Positions 27,061 to 37,138 of a stretch of DNA of 64,000 nucleotides are shown piece after piece. The stretch's first letter is position 1, and every line of letters starts with the position of its first letter. The stretch comes from Adhaeribacter radiodurans (GTDB lineage: Bacteria > Bacteroidota > Bacteroidia > Cytophagales > Hymenobacteraceae): positions 3,162,001-3,226,000 of the forward strand of contig NZ_CP055153.1 in assembly GCF_014075995.1 (NCBI RefSeq). The letters are read 5' to 3'. Made by a program: the position numbers and the translations under genes. Under the pieces are notes generated by a model. It was not told the DNA's origin, did no database searches, and worked only from the letters and a program-made list of their open reading frames with translations.

Positions 27061-27146
27061 TGGCTTTTCGTATATAAGTATTGGAATAGTAACTCCTTTT
27101 TACTCCAATCTCGAAAGCATGTTTAGTAAATTAATTTTTTGAGATG

Positions 27147-27436
27147 TTATACCAAATAGTAAGAATTAGTTACTTTAACGGACTTTGATGTTATTCTTTG
27201 GAGCCTTTTCAAGTCTCCAGGGTGCGGTGCTAACTTATTTGACAAGTAACAAGTTTGCCTCGTGGCCGGCGGCCCTCGTTTGGCTCTTTCGGGCGGTTTA
27301 GCGAACATTGGCTCACTGCGTTGCGCCATGCTGCTCTGCAGCACCGGAACGCTAAAAGGCCCTCTATAGCCAAACTGGTGTTAGTTGCTAGTTGCTGTTG
27401 CTTTTCTTCACCTCTTGTATAATTAACTTGTATCAT
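27147..27436 (+). repeat. GC-rich palindromic repeat element, copy 1 of an inverted pair
   Basis: This is a non-coding element with outer end ttataccaaat. It has a GC-rich centre (gtggccggcggccc) and an internal inverted repeat gtttggct (27278-27285) / agccaaac (27368-27375). It matches 27540-27831 in inverse orientation over nearly its whole length with many substitutions. Its base composition is clearly more GC-rich than the surroundings. Confidence 0.75.
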
Positions 27437-27539
27437 TCAGGAGAAGAAAAATGATTTTTATAGCTGCTACTAATGACAAGTATTAACGGAATTAAACTTC
27501 CTGTTCTGCTTTCCCTCTCCGCAAATCCTGAAAAAGCCA

Positions 27540-27831
27540 GTTTAATACAATCAAATAATACTAAAAAAAGTAAAAACAGTAACTAAGAATAAAGACAGCA
27601 GTTTGGCTGTGGAGCACCTGCTAGGGTTCTGGTGCTGGAAGCGTTCCGCAGCGGAGCGAGGAAAGGAAGACTAGCGAGTGAGGAAGAGCCAAACGGGGCC
27701 CGCCGGCCAGGAGGCAATCTTGAAAGTAGAAAGTTAGATAGCACCGCAGCCTAGAGACTTGGAAAGCCTCCAAAGAAAACCCTTACTAGAAAGCAAAATC
27801 TAGGAAAGCTTTTTGATACAATTTGGTATAA
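27540..27831 (-). repeat. GC-rich palindromic repeat element, copy 2 (inverted)
   Basis: This is the inverse copy of the element at 27147-27436. Shared blocks include tggccggcgg, gcaccagaac-like sequence, gtttggct (27601-27608) / agccaaac (27687-27694), ctttggaggc and the outer end atttggtataa (27821-27831). A spacer of about 100 bp (27437-27539) lies between the copies. No protein is encoded. Confidence 0.75.
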
Positions 27832-28060
27832 TTTACAAGAATTCCAATAATCACTACTTATCATTTCTTCAGAATCTTCTTTTAAAAGCTGCTTTTCACT
27901 TAAATAAGTTAGAGACATTTAAATAAAGAATTTACTTGATTTACTAAATTAAAATGAACGGTACCTAAAAAGGTAAATTGTTATGTTACCATTTTAAATA
28001 CCATCCATTTTGGTTGCGGTTTTAGTAAATGCTAGCCGTATAAAGTTGTGAGGCAGATGG

Positions 28061-28336
28061 TTACGGTTCTGGTTTCTGGAACATTAACTCTGTAAATAAA
28101 ACGTAACCTATTTTATGGTTTACTTTTACCTGCGCCCACTGATTATTCCATTTGCAAATTAGTTCTACCCGGTCGGTGGTAGCAATAGTTTGAATGACGG
28201 GAGTAGTTGTACCTGCCTGCTGGTACATTTTAACGTTTTCACTGCGAACTTTTACTCCAATTAATGGAAAATTGTCGCGGGCCATTACTAAACCGAACTG
28301 CAGAAATAACACGAGTGAAAGAATTAGCTTTTTCAT
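28061..28336 (-). CDS. Small exported SH3-like (SH3b) domain protein
   Basis: The 91-residue protein has a signal peptide (MKKLILSLVLFLQFGLVMA) and a single bacterial SH3-like domain (VRSENVKMYQQAG, IQTIATTDRVELI, NNQWAQVKVNHKIGYV). Such domains often bind cell-wall peptides or act as adaptors outside the cytoplasm. The gene at 53516-53827 is a paralogue with the same layout (a signal followed by YKQPS, LSETDEVALV, NNRWSIVTVNKEVGY). It is monocistronic as far as can be seen. Confidence 0.8.
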   Translation of the reverse strand: MKKLILSLVLFLQFGLVMARDNFPLIGVKVRSENVKMYQQAGTTTPVIQTIATTDRVELICKWNNQWAQVKVNHKIGYVLFTELMFQKPEP

Positions 28337-28802
28337 AATTTTATAGGTTTTAGATGGATTGACAGTAACTGGCAGCGTGCCAAAGAACTTCGGTAACAGA
28401 AGTTACAATGGGTGTGCCATTATGCTAAAAACCTGAAAAGGAACCTTAAGGAGCACTTTTTGAAAAGTGTCGGGTTACTAGCTGTTCGTTATTGAACATT
28501 TTATTTTTTGGATTGTCCATTTATAATACACACCAAAAGGCACATAACAATAACATTCAATTATTATCAGCGGAATACTAAACAAAATAAACCCAAGGAC
28601 ATTTATAAGTAATAGCCGTTTCGGTTTTACCCTGCTCTTCTTCCGTAAAGTAACCCATATTTATTTTGTGAAACAGATTATTCTAAATAGTAAATTGGGC
28701 AGATAAAAAAAGCGGACAGGTGAATCGGAATAGGCTAATATTAATCCGTTTTGCTAAAAATGGCGTACACATTTTAAATGGCAGTTTATTTAAATTATAG
28801 CC
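28337..28802. other. Non-coding intergenic region upstream of the mutase genes
   Basis: I see no gene here. I looked for a cobalamin riboswitch because the downstream enzyme uses B12 and found no B12-box-like sequence. Confidence 0.4.
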
Positions 28803-28810
28803 TAAATTTG
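28803..28810 (+). promoter_or_regulatory. Candidate Bacteroidota -7 element of the mutase operon
   Basis: The sequence taaatttg matches the TAnnTTTG consensus of the primary Bacteroidota sigma factor and lies 24 bp before the mutA start codon. No clear -33 TTG is seen. Confidence 0.45.
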
Positions 28811-28833
28811 TCTGCTAAATAAAACCGTATTGT

Positions 28834-30684
28834 ATGCCAGATTCATTAAAGCGCCTTTCTTTGTTTCCCGAGTTTAAAAAGATTTCTGGTTCGGAATGGG
28901 CAAACAAAGTTCGTAAAGATTTAAAAGGAGAAGATCCGGAAAGTTTAACCTGGCATTCGCCGGAGGGTATAACCATACAACCATGCTACCACTCAGAAGA
29001 CTTAGCTGATCAGCCATTAACCGAAGCTATTCCTGTTCAGTATCCTTTTGTCCGCGGCCATAAAACAGCGAATAATAATTGGGAAAATATTGCCGTTATT
29101 ACAGTTAGTCACAATTTTTGTTCAGCCGTAGATAAAGGAGCCAAAGCAGTAGAACAAGGCGCCGATGGTTTGCATTTTATTCTTCAGGATAAAGTAATTC
29201 TTGATTTTAATTATTTACTGCAACATATAGATTACAACCGTTTTTCTATCAGTTTTACGGTAAGCCAAAAACCAACTGATTTCCTAAAAACTTTTTATAA
29301 CGTCCTTCAAGAGCTACACATTTCAACTTCAGTACTACGCGGTTTTATTTATTTTAACCTATCCGAAGCCCATACTTTTTATACCCGGTCTTACTACGAT
29401 GAGTTAGCTGCTTTGCTGAAGGTATACCAGGACAATACTTCTTATAAATTACTCTCGATAAATGGGGCGGGCTTTGCCTTTAAAGGCGGAACAGTAGTGC
29501 AGGAAATAGCTTATACCATTAGTGCTGCCGTTGCCTGTTTAGATGAACTTACCAATCGGGGAATTCCTGCGGAATTAGTTGCCCGTAACATGCATTTTCA
29601 ATTGGCTGTTGGCACCAACTATTTTTTTGAAATGGCTAAACTACGGGCAATTCGTTTGCTTTGGGCTACCATTATAAAATCCTACGGTCTGGATTTGGAA
29701 GCAGCGGCTGCTCTCCGGGTACACAGCCAAACTTCCCGGTGGCATCAAACTACTTTCGACCCGCACATTAATTTATTACGCACCACCACCGAAGCCATGG
29801 CAGCTGTACTAGGCGGTTGCGACAGTTTAGCCGTTTGTTCTTTTGATAACACCATCCGTCCTGAAAACGAGTTTTCGGAACGGATTGCTCGTAATATCTC
29901 GCTGCTGTTAAAAGAAGAAGCGTATTTACACCAGATTATTGACCCGGCTGCCGGTTCTTATTATCTCGAAACATTAACTAGTCAACTCGCTGAGTCGGCC
30001 TGGCAAATATTTCAGGATCTCGAAAAAACAGGTGGCTTTGTGGCTAATTGGCAAAACAATTATATTAAAAACTCTTTAAATGAAGTAGCCCAGCAAAAAT
30101 TTAAAAAAGTTGCTTCCGGGGAGGATATTCTGGTTGGCACGAATAAATTTATCAACCCCAAAGAAAAATTTGACTACGATCCGGAAAAGCTTATTCAAAG
30201 CAATTATTTTGATACTACCCGCGCGGCTTACTCCTTAGAAGTAATGCGGTTTGCGGTAGAACTACATTACCTGAAACGGCGGCAAAAGCCCAAAGTAGTA
30301 ATAGCTTCTGTGGGCGATGCTATTCAACGGCACCTGAATGCTTCTTTTGCTAAAGAATTCTTTGGCTGCGCTGGGTTTACTACCGAGATCCAGCATTTTA
30401 ATTCGGTAACAGAAGCGGCTCAAGCCTTACCTTTGGTTTCCGGAGAAGTAATTGTTTTATCGTCTTCTACTAAAGAATATCAATCTTTTGCCCAACAAAT
30501 TGGCCCGGCCCTTAAAAGCCACAAAAATAAACCAGCTATTATTCTGGCGGCGAATCCTCACCACATGAAGGCCGAATTAAAAGAACAAGGTTTCGACGAA
30601 TTTCTTTTTCAAGGATGCGATACCACTACAATTGTAGCTCGCATTCAGGAACACTTGCAAAAAGAACAAACTATTGATAGTTAA
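28834..30684 (+). CDS. mutA: Methylmalonyl-CoA mutase small (beta) subunit
   Basis: This 616-residue protein is the non-catalytic small subunit of the B12-dependent mutase that interconverts methylmalonyl-CoA and succinyl-CoA. It has the mutase barrel ([54 protein letters not shown]) and a C-terminal flavodoxin-like domain. In that domain the cobalamin-binding DxHxxG is replaced by [12 protein letters not shown], as expected for the small subunit. The large subunit starts 29 bp later, so the two are translated together. The enzyme links propionate and branched-chain metabolism to the TCA cycle. Confidence 0.96.
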   Translation: MPDSLKRLSLFPEFKKISGSEWANKVRKDLKGEDPESLTWHSPEGITIQPCYHSEDLADQPLTEAIPVQYPFVRGHKTANNNWENIAVITVSHNFCSAVDKGAKAVEQGADGLHFILQDKVILDFNYLLQHIDYNRFSISFTVSQKPTDFLKTFYNVLQELHISTSVLRGFIYFNLSEAHTFYTRSYYDELAALLKVYQDNTSYKLLSINGAGFAFKGGTVVQEIAYTISAAVACLDELTNRGIPAELVARNMHFQLAVGTNYFFEMAKLRAIRLLWATIIKSYGLDLEAAAALRVHSQTSRWHQTTFDPHINLLRTTTEAMAAVLGGCDSLAVCSFDNTIRPENEFSERIARNISLLLKEEAYLHQIIDPAAGSYYLETLTSQLAESAWQIFQDLEKTGGFVANWQNNYIKNSLNEVAQQKFKKVASGEDILVGTNKFINPKEKFDYDPEKLIQSNYFDTTRAAYSLEVMRFAVELHYLKRRQKPKVVIASVGDAIQRHLNASFAKEFFGCAGFTTEIQHFNSVTEAAQALPLVSGEVIVLSSSTKEYQSFAQQIGPALKSHKNKPAIILAANPHHMKAELKEQGFDEFLFQGCDTTTIVARIQEHLQKEQTIDS

Positions 30685-30713
30685 TTAAATTCTTTCCATT
30701 ACAAAGCCTGACC

Positions 30714-32855
30714 GTGAAGCCTGATTTTTCGAAAATTTCTTTAGATAAAACTGTTGTTAAAAATTCTACCAGCCAGCCGGAGCCAACTACCTGGAAAACG
30801 GCAGAACAAATTCCGTTAAAGCATTTCTATTCGGCGACTGATATTCAGGAACTGGATCATTTAGGTTTTACGGCCGGCATTCCGCCGTACTTGCGGGGCC
30901 CCTACTCTACCATGTACGTGCGCAATCCCTGGACTATCCGGCAATACGCGGGTTTTTCTACTGCCGAAGAAAGCAATGCATTTTACCGCCGGAACCTGGC
31001 CGGTGGTCAGAAAGGATTATCGGTGGCTTTTGATTTAGCCACGCATCGGGGTTACGATTCCGACCACCCCCGAGTAGAGGGCGATGTAGGTAAAGCCGGT
31101 GTAGCCATTGACTCCGTATTGGACATGAAAATTCTCTTTGACCAGATTCCCCTGGATCAAATGAGTGTTTCTATGACCATGAACGGAGCGGTATTACCCA
31201 TTTTGGCTTTTTATATTGTAGCGGCCGAAGAACAAGGGGTGAAACCAGATCAATTGAGCGGTACTATTCAGAATGATATTTTGAAAGAGTTTATGGTGCG
31301 GAATACTTATATCTACCCGCCAGAACCCAGCATGCGCATTGTGGCCGATATTTTTGCTTATACCGCACAGCGTATGCCTAAGTTCAACTCCATTAGTATT
31401 AGCGGCTATCACATGCACGAAGCCGGTGCAACCGCTGCTCAGGAACTAGCCTATACCCTCGCCGATGGCCTGGAATACGTGCGTACCGGTTTAAACGCCG
31501 GATTAGACATTGATCAGTTTGCGCCCCGTTTATCGTTTTTCTGGGCGATTGGCATGAATCATTTCATGGAAATTGCTAAACTCCGAGCGGGCCGCTTGCT
31601 TTGGGCCAAGCTAATGCAACGTTACTTCCCCCGAAACGAAAAATCATTAATGTTGCGCACGCATTGTCAAACCTCGGGTTGGAGTTTAACCGAGCAAGAT
31701 CCATTTAATAACGTAGCTCGTACTACCTTAGAGGCTTTAGCGGCAGTTTTAGGAGGCACCCAAAGTTTACACACCAACGCTCTCGACGAAGCCATTGCCC
31801 TGCCAACCGATTTTTCGGCACGCATTGCCCGTAATACCCAATTGTATCTGCAGCACGAAACCAATATTACCAAAGTAGTAGATCCCTGGGGTGGCTCTTA
31901 TTACGTAGAAACTCTCACCCACGAGCTGGCACATAAAGCCTGGGACCTTATTCAGGAAGTAGAAGATTTAGGCGGAATGGCCCGAGCCATTGCCACCGGT
32001 TTACCAAAAATGCGCATTGAAGAAGCCGCTGCCCGCCGGCAGGCCCGCATTGATTCCGGGAAAGATGTAATTGTGGGAGTAAATAAATACCGCCCCGAGA
32101 AAAATGACTTTCCGGTGGAAGTACTGGATATTGATAATACTTTAGTACGCGAAACCCAGATAAAACGCTTAGCTCAATTAAAAGCCGAACGCAATACCTC
32201 TGCGGTAGAATCAGCTTTACAGGCGCTCACCCAAGCTGCGCAGGGTGGAGGCGAAAATTTAATAGAATTGGCAGTAGTAGCCGCTCGTAACCGGGCTACT
32301 TTAGGCGAAATATCGAGTGCATTAGAAAAAATTTACGGACGATATAAAGCAGTGACCAGAGCTATTTCCGGCGTGTATTCCGCCGAACTTTCCGACGATG
32401 AGAATTTTAAAAAAGCCAAAGAACTGGCCAACCAGTTTGCGCAAGTAGATGGCCGCCGGCCACGCATTATGGTGGCTAAAATGGGTCAGGATGGGCACGA
32501 CCGCGGCTCTAAAGTAATTGCCACTTCCTTTGCCGATATGGGTTTTGACGTGGATATTGCACCGCTTTTTCAAACTCCGCAGGAAGTTGCCCGCCAGGCA
32601 ACGGAAAACGATGTGCACGTGGTTGGGGTAAGCAGTTTGGTGGCTGGTCATAAAACATTAATTCCGCAATTAATTACCGAGCTGAAAGCTTTGGATCGCG
32701 CTGATATTCTGGTTATTGCCGGGGGTGTAATTCCGGCGCAGGATTATCAGTTTTTATACGATGCCGGGGTGGTGGGCATCTTTGGTCCGGGTACGGTTAT
32801 TAGCATAGCTGCCCAACAAATTTTGCATAAATTACTATCTAATGAGAATGTCTGA
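30714..32855 (+). CDS. mutB: Methylmalonyl-CoA mutase large (alpha, catalytic) subunit
   Basis: The 713-residue subunit starts with GTG at 30714. The N-terminal substrate-binding barrel is present ([34 protein letters not shown]). The C-terminal B12 domain carries the lower ligand motif as GQDGHDRG near residue 595, followed by [11 protein letters not shown] and VIAGGVIP. It forms a heterodimer with the product of the gene before it. Its last 14 bases overlap the start of the PAS protein gene, so all three genes are probably one transcript. The reactivating GTPase gene meaB is 6.5 kb downstream. Confidence 0.97.
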   Translation: MKPDFSKISLDKTVVKNSTSQPEPTTWKTAEQIPLKHFYSATDIQELDHLGFTAGIPPYLRGPYSTMYVRNPWTIRQYAGFSTAEESNAFYRRNLAGGQKGLSVAFDLATHRGYDSDHPRVEGDVGKAGVAIDSVLDMKILFDQIPLDQMSVSMTMNGAVLPILAFYIVAAEEQGVKPDQLSGTIQNDILKEFMVRNTYIYPPEPSMRIVADIFAYTAQRMPKFNSISISGYHMHEAGATAAQELAYTLADGLEYVRTGLNAGLDIDQFAPRLSFFWAIGMNHFMEIAKLRAGRLLWAKLMQRYFPRNEKSLMLRTHCQTSGWSLTEQDPFNNVARTTLEALAAVLGGTQSLHTNALDEAIALPTDFSARIARNTQLYLQHETNITKVVDPWGGSYYVETLTHELAHKAWDLIQEVEDLGGMARAIATGLPKMRIEEAAARRQARIDSGKDVIVGVNKYRPEKNDFPVEVLDIDNTLVRETQIKRLAQLKAERNTSAVESALQALTQAAQGGGENLIELAVVAARNRATLGEISSALEKIYGRYKAVTRAISGVYSAELSDDENFKKAKELANQFAQVDGRRPRIMVAKMGQDGHDRGSKVIATSFADMGFDVDIAPLFQTPQEVARQATENDVHVVGVSSLVAGHKTLIPQLITELKALDRADILVIAGGVIPAQDYQFLYDAGVVGIFGPGTVISIAAQQILHKLLSNENV

Positions 32856-34161
32856 AAACGCGAAAGTAGATTTACACGAACTATTTGTTAATATTCCGGA
32901 AGCATTAATTGCTATTGCCCCGGACTATACGGTTTTGGAGGTTACGAATAAATATTTAACCTTGGTATTACGCACCCGAGAGCAATTAATGGGCAGCAAC
33001 CTGCTAGAGGCTTTCCCGGACAGTCCGGAGGATGATAGCTCTAAAAACACCAGCCTTTTACGGCAATCTATTGATAAAACCTTCCGGGAAAAAATTGTAA
33101 ATTATTTTGAACCGCTCCGGTACGATATTGTCCGGCCATCAGCCCAAGGCGGCGGCTACGAAACGCGCTACTGGGAAGCCTCTCATACTCCTATACTGGA
33201 CGAAGCGGGTGAAGTTAAATATATTATTCGGCGTACGAGTAATGTCACCCAACGGGAACTGGCTAAAAGGGCCCACCTTGAGATGGAAAATAAATTTAAG
33301 TACATGACCGATGCTGTTCCGCAGCTCATTCATACTGCCGATACCCAGGGCAATGTAACCTACGTAAATCAGCGTTGGCTTAACTATACCGGATTATCCG
33401 CCGAAGAATTACTGGGCACGGGTTGGCGCAACACCTTTCATCCGGATGATTTAGCGGCGGTGCAGAAAAAAATGGATGTAGCCTTGCCGCCGAACGAAGA
33501 GTTTCAGGCCGAAGTGCGCATTCGTAACAAAGAAGGGAACTATCGTTGGCATTTAACAAAAAGTTTACCGCTAGTCAATTTAGAGGGTGCTGTAAACATG
33601 CGGGTAGGCAGCAATACCGATATTCATGATGCCAAAATAATGGTGCAGGAGTTACTGGCAACGAACGAGCAAATGTCCCAGTTGTCGGACCAGGTACACC
33701 TTGCTTTTCAAAAAGTTGAAGCGGAGCGGTCTACTTTAGAACGCCTGATTTTGCGAGCCCCCGGTCTTTTTTGTATTCTAAAAGGTTCTGAACTGCGATT
33801 TGAACTGGTTAATCCGGCTTACCAGGAGCTGTACCCCGGCCGCGAATTGTTACATAAAACCGTAGCCGAAGCGTTACCGGAAATTGTAGACCAAGGTTTT
33901 TTAGAAGTACTACAATCAGTTTACCAAACCGGCCAGGATTTCGTTGCCGAAGAAATTCCTTTTACTTTATATCGTTTTGCCGATCAAGCACCAGAAACAA
34001 TTTATTTTAATTTTACTTATCAAGCTATTTTCGACGAAAATAATAAAGTAAGTGGCATTCTAGGTTTTGGCTATGATGTTACGCCTCAAGTTACTTTTAA
34101 GCAAAAATTAAAAGAACTGGGTTACGATACAAATAAAAGCCCACTACCATCCAACAATTAA
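32842..34161 (+). CDS. PAS-only sensor protein (three PAS domains, no output domain)
   Basis: The 439-residue protein has three PAS domains: about 12-135 ([20 protein letters not shown]), 148-265 ([20 protein letters not shown]) with a PAC motif [14 protein letters not shown], and 300-425 ([20 protein letters not shown]). A short coiled-coil joins the second and third. There is no histidine kinase, cyclase or DNA-binding domain after it, which is unusual. The start overlaps the end of mutB (ATG at 32842 or 32848), so it is translationally coupled. It may sense a small ligand or redox state and act by protein contact. No transmembrane helix is present. Confidence 0.88.
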   Translation: MRMSENAKVDLHELFVNIPEALIAIAPDYTVLEVTNKYLTLVLRTREQLMGSNLLEAFPDSPEDDSSKNTSLLRQSIDKTFREKIVNYFEPLRYDIVRPSAQGGGYETRYWEASHTPILDEAGEVKYIIRRTSNVTQRELAKRAHLEMENKFKYMTDAVPQLIHTADTQGNVTYVNQRWLNYTGLSAEELLGTGWRNTFHPDDLAAVQKKMDVALPPNEEFQAEVRIRNKEGNYRWHLTKSLPLVNLEGAVNMRVGSNTDIHDAKIMVQELLATNEQMSQLSDQVHLAFQKVEAERSTLERLILRAPGLFCILKGSELRFELVNPAYQELYPGRELLHKTVAEALPEIVDQGFLEVLQSVYQTGQDFVAEEIPFTLYRFADQAPETIYFNFTYQAIFDENNKVSGILGFGYDVTPQVTFKQKLKELGYDTNKSPLPSNN

Positions 34162-34266
34162 ATAATCCGCCAAAAAAATAAATCTAAAGAGCTTTTATGT
34201 ACGTTAACTTATATTTTAAATAGATAAGGATAAGGAAGTAAAGATACGAATAACGGTTTTAAATAG

Positions 34267-35052
34267 TTAGATTTTCGCCTGTTCTTTTGATTCGAGAGTT
34301 TTCGTTAATAATTCATTTGTTTCAACATCAAAGAAAAAATTTCCGAAAGGATCTTTTTCGTATTCTTTTAAATAAGCTTTATCTAATTTATTTCGTGAAA
34401 TTGCACGCAGTGGAATAACATATAATTGATTGGGAGAGGATGGCTCACCTCCAATACCTAAGGTTATAAAAACTGGAACTCTCTTTTTGTTTGAAAATGA
34501 TTTATAATTTTCAATCTGCCTAAGAGTAGCTATTTCAACCTCATCATAGTAAAAATTTTTTCTCCATTTACACTCTACAGCAAAGTTGTAAGATCTATTA
34601 TTATAATTAAACTCAAACAACATATCTGGATTCATTGCGTTTTCAGCGTAAATGCCATTAATATATTTATCTCCAGACCATTCTTTTAATATAAAAAACT
34701 TTTGATTAAACTTTTGAACAATAAATTTTTCAAAGGCATCACCTTTACTTTTAGAATCATTAGGTTGTTCTGAACTATTTTCTTTAGTATCGGACTTACT
34801 TGAATAAATATTGTTTGATTGCTTGGTAGTATTTAGATAATCATGTGAGTCATTTTTGTTAATACCACTTTCTATTGCTTCCTTATTTTGATAAGTTACC
34901 TTTGATTCAACTGAATCAATATCTATCCTGGTTGAAGTAGTATTGCCTATCCTTTCAACTTGATTTTTGCTCTTCTTCATTATGACTGCAGTACCAGATA
35001 TAATAAAAAATACACCGATAATAATTAAGACGATACCTGTCATGCCCTTCAT
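34267..35052 (-). CDS. Membrane-anchored PD-(D/E)XK nuclease-like protein
   Basis: This 261-residue protein has an N-terminal transmembrane helix (MTGIVLIIIGVFFIISGTAV), a Ser/Asn/Lys-rich linker of about 75 residues, and a restriction-endonuclease-like domain from residue 104. The core is GDAFEKFI (E108), NPDMLFEF (D143) and FAVECKWR (E160-x-K162), followed by a conserved-looking glutamine helix (LRQIENYKSF). This is the full PD...ExK signature. The gene is more AT-rich than its neighbours and is transcribed against them, which suggests acquisition. Possible roles are defence or DNA uptake; neither is shown. Confidence 0.7.
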   Translation of the reverse strand: MKGMTGIVLIIIGVFFIISGTAVIMKKSKNQVERIGNTTSTRIDIDSVESKVTYQNKEAIESGINKNDSHDYLNTTKQSNNIYSSKSDTKENSSEQPNDSKSKGDAFEKFIVQKFNQKFFILKEWSGDKYINGIYAENAMNPDMLFEFNYNNRSYNFAVECKWRKNFYYDEVEIATLRQIENYKSFSNKKRVPVFITLGIGGEPSSPNQLYVIPLRAISRNKLDKAYLKEYEKDPFGNFFFDVETNELLTKTLESKEQAKI

Positions 35053-35302
35053 TTTATAACTTAGCTAATATATTATTTTTACAATATTAATTATTAAATA
35101 TATAACATGCAAATAGAATAGGCTTTTGAAATATAAATTGGCCATATAAACCTTATATTTACCAGAAGGATTTTTTATAAAATATTAAAAATCAAGTAAA
35201 TTAATTGCACCTAGCAATACACTTAGATTGTGAAATATTTGAAGCCCTAACAGAAGTAGTTAAATAGAAATCTTTAAGTTGCAAAAATTAAAAATTAAAA
35301 CG
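35053..35302. other. AT-rich divergent intergenic region
   Basis: No gene is seen in this 250-bp stretch, which separates the minus-strand nuclease-like gene from the PH-domain gene. It is very AT-rich and probably holds promoters for both. Confidence 0.4.
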
Positions 35303-35680
35303 ATGGGAATACTAGATGGTTTAATGGGAAATGCCAGTGAGGTGTCGCTGGAAACAATACAGACGGAATTTGCGCCTTTGTTAGTGGACGGGGAAAATCT
35401 GGAAAAAGCATTTAAAATATTGCGCGATATGTTGGTTTTTACCAATAAGCGCCTGTTAATTGTCGATAAGCAAGGTTTAACTGGTTCTAAGATAGAGTAC
35501 TTATCTATTCCGTATAAATCTATTACCCGTTTCTCGAAAGAAAGCGGCGGCATGTTCGATTTAGATGCCGAATTAAATATCTGGGTTACCGGACAAGCAG
35601 AACCAATAAAAAAAGAATTCCGCAAGGATAATAATATTAATCAGGTTTACCAGCTTTTAAGCACCTTTATATTAAAATAA
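35303..35680 (+). CDS. Bacterial PH-domain protein
   Basis: With ATG at 35303 the product has 125 residues and matches the bacterial pleckstrin-homology (bPH) family (DUF1696/YvlB-like). Its features are DMLVFTNKRLLIVDKQGLTG, then KIEYLSIPYKSITRFSKESG, and the ending FILK. The fold is a beta-barrel with a C-terminal helix; the partner is unknown. A start at 35279 would use a TTG and add residues of no quality. It lies 26 bp before a GNAT acetyltransferase gene in the same direction, so both may be co-transcribed. Confidence 0.85.
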   Translation: MGILDGLMGNASEVSLETIQTEFAPLLVDGENLEKAFKILRDMLVFTNKRLLIVDKQGLTGSKIEYLSIPYKSITRFSKESGGMFDLDAELNIWVTGQAEPIKKEFRKDNNINQVYQLLSTFILK

Positions 35681-35706
35681 TTGCAGAAATCTACTCGACT
35701 GTTTTA

Positions 35707-36261
35707 ATGAAAGATTTTGATATAAAGGTACCTACAGCCGCAGATGTACCGGCAATAGTTGATTTAGCTAACGCATATACTTACCAGAATCTTTCACTAC
35801 AAGAGCGCCAATCTGGGTTTTTAACTGGTGTTTTCTCCGAAGCGGCAATATCTGCTATGATTGCTTCGGCACCTTGTATAATAGCCTATCAACAACAAGG
35901 ACTAGCAGGTTTTATTCTCAATACTAATTTACCGCCGGGTAAGTATCCGCCTTTGGTACAGGAAATTATTATTCAGCTACCCCAACTAAACTACCAGAAT
36001 TTACCTGTAACCCACTATAATTATTTTTTTTACGGACCAGTACTCGTTGCGAAAAATTACCGACGGCAAGGCTTGCTCCAGAATATGTTTCAGAAAACGA
36101 AAGAAGAACTTAAAACCCGTTTTAACTTAGGTATTGCCTTTATTGATCAAGCAAATAAAGCTTCGCACCAGGTTCATACCGAATCCCTCGGTTGGGAAGT
36201 TATTGGGGAAATTACTTTTAATAACCACATCTATAGCCTTCTGGCATTTTTCTTAACCTGA
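35707..36261 (+). CDS. GNAT family N-acetyltransferase
   Basis: This 184-residue protein has the GNAT fold: an N-terminal helix-strand part (VPTAADVPAIVDLANAYTYQ), a middle strand (IIAYQQQGLAGFILN) and the acetyl-CoA pyrophosphate-binding loop in VAKNYRRQGLLQNMF (motif A, R/Q-x-x-G-x-x). A late helix with the usual tail follows (ASHQVHTESLGWEVIGEI). It transfers an acetyl group from acetyl-CoA to an amine of unknown identity. It is cytoplasmic and follows the PH-domain gene at a short distance. Confidence 0.85.
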   Translation: MKDFDIKVPTAADVPAIVDLANAYTYQNLSLQERQSGFLTGVFSEAAISAMIASAPCIIAYQQQGLAGFILNTNLPPGKYPPLVQEIIIQLPQLNYQNLPVTHYNYFFYGPVLVAKNYRRQGLLQNMFQKTKEELKTRFNLGIAFIDQANKASHQVHTESLGWEVIGEITFNNHIYSLLAFFLT

Positions 36262-36305
36262 TATTTAGCTTCTATTTACTAAATTTAAAATAAAACGAAA
36301 AATAG

Positions 36306-36336
36306 TTGGTAAAAAGGTAAATGAACTTTAAATTTA
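36306..36336 (+). promoter_or_regulatory. Candidate promoter of the TetR gene
   Basis: TTG at 36306-36308 and taaattta at 36329-36336 are separated by 20 bp, close to the Bacteroidota consensus TTG-N19-21-TAnnTTTG. The palindromic operator begins one base after this element, so a bound repressor would block transcription start. Confidence 0.5.
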
Positions 36337-36337
36337 C

Positions 36338-36348
36338 TAACACTGTTA
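36338..36348. promoter_or_regulatory. TetR operator, copy 1 (in front of tetR)
   Basis: The 11-mer taacactgtta is a perfect palindrome around one central base, 25 bp before the TetR gene's ATG. The reverse complement, taacagtgtta, occurs twice before the nitroreductase gene. Confidence 0.75.
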
Positions 36349-36372
36349 ACTATTCTAACAACAGATAAGTAG

Positions 36373-36972
36373 ATGGGAATCATAGAGCGCAAACAAAGAC
36401 AAAAAGAAGAAGTTCGGGGAAGTATTCTCCAGGCGGCTTGGGCTTTGGTGTTAGCCGAAGGCTGGCAAGCGCTTTCTATTCGTAAAATTGCGGAGGCTAT
36501 TGAGTACAGCGTACCCGTTATCTACAACCACTTCGAGAACAAAGAAGCCATACTGCAGGAATTTACTAAAGAAGGGTTCCGGCTGTTAAACCTGCAATTA
36601 GAAGAAGCCAAGCTACAGCACGATGAACCGTCGACTCAATTAGAAGCCCTGGCTCATGCTTACTGGAATTTTGCTTTTGCTAATAAAGAATATTACCAGT
36701 TAATGTATGGCTTAGGCATGCCTACTTGCGAAACAGTGCGGCAAACGCCAGAAATGAAGCAATTTAGTAACATACTTCAGGAAACTATAAAAGAATTAAT
36801 TAACTCTGGCAAAAACCCGAAAGTTGATTATTTTTTAAAGTTTCATACCTTTTGGTCAATGTTACATGGTTTAATATCGATTAATTTAACCGGCCGAAGC
36901 GAAGCTCCTGACAAATTAAATCAATTAATATTACAAGATGCTATTCAAGGATTTATTAAAAACATTTCCTAA
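36373..36972 (+). CDS. TetR/AcrR family transcriptional regulator
   Basis: The 199-residue repressor has an N-terminal helix-turn-helix at about 10-60 (LSIRKIAEAIEYSVPVIYNH, FENKEAILQEFTKEG). An all-helical ligand-binding domain with a WHG-like C-terminal region follows (HTFWSMLHGLISINLTGR). It acts as a dimer on palindromes. Three copies of one palindrome, one before its own start and two before the next gene, suggest it represses both itself and the nitroreductase until an aromatic or electrophilic inducer binds. The ligand is not known. Confidence 0.93.
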   Translation: MGIIERKQRQKEEVRGSILQAAWALVLAEGWQALSIRKIAEAIEYSVPVIYNHFENKEAILQEFTKEGFRLLNLQLEEAKLQHDEPSTQLEALAHAYWNFAFANKEYYQLMYGLGMPTCETVRQTPEMKQFSNILQETIKELINSGKNPKVDYFLKFHTFWSMLHGLISINLTGRSEAPDKLNQLILQDAIQGFIKNIS

Positions 36973-36989
36973 TTTTTTTATTTATTAAT

Positions 36990-37000
36990 TAACAGTGTTA
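36990..37000. promoter_or_regulatory. TetR operator, copy 2 (before nitroreductase)
   Basis: A perfect copy of the palindrome taacagtgtta, 139 bp before the nitroreductase ATG. Confidence 0.7.
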
Positions 37001-37065
37001 GAAATAATAATAGCAGTAAAATACATTTAACTATTAACCAATAAATATTTTTTTGTGCTATAAGT

Positions 37066-37076
37066 TAACAGTGTTA
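37066..37076. promoter_or_regulatory. TetR operator, copy 3 (before nitroreductase)
   Basis: A perfect copy of the palindrome taacagtgtta, 63 bp before the nitroreductase ATG and 76 bp from copy 2 (about seven helical turns), which would allow looping or co-operative binding. Confidence 0.72.
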
Positions 37077-37138
37077 TTATTAATATTTAAGTAATTAAAA
37101 ATTAAACAGTTACTAACTCATTTAAAACAAATAAAATT

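Noticed and set aside
27147-27436. Two minus-strand frames of 65 and 68 codons
   Set aside because: They lie in a GC-rich repeat element and have no protein-like conservation; the frames are by-products of its composition.
28337-28833. Possible cobalamin riboswitch before the methylmalonyl-CoA mutase genes
   Set aside because: I found no B12-box-like core or fitting stem set, so I do not call one.
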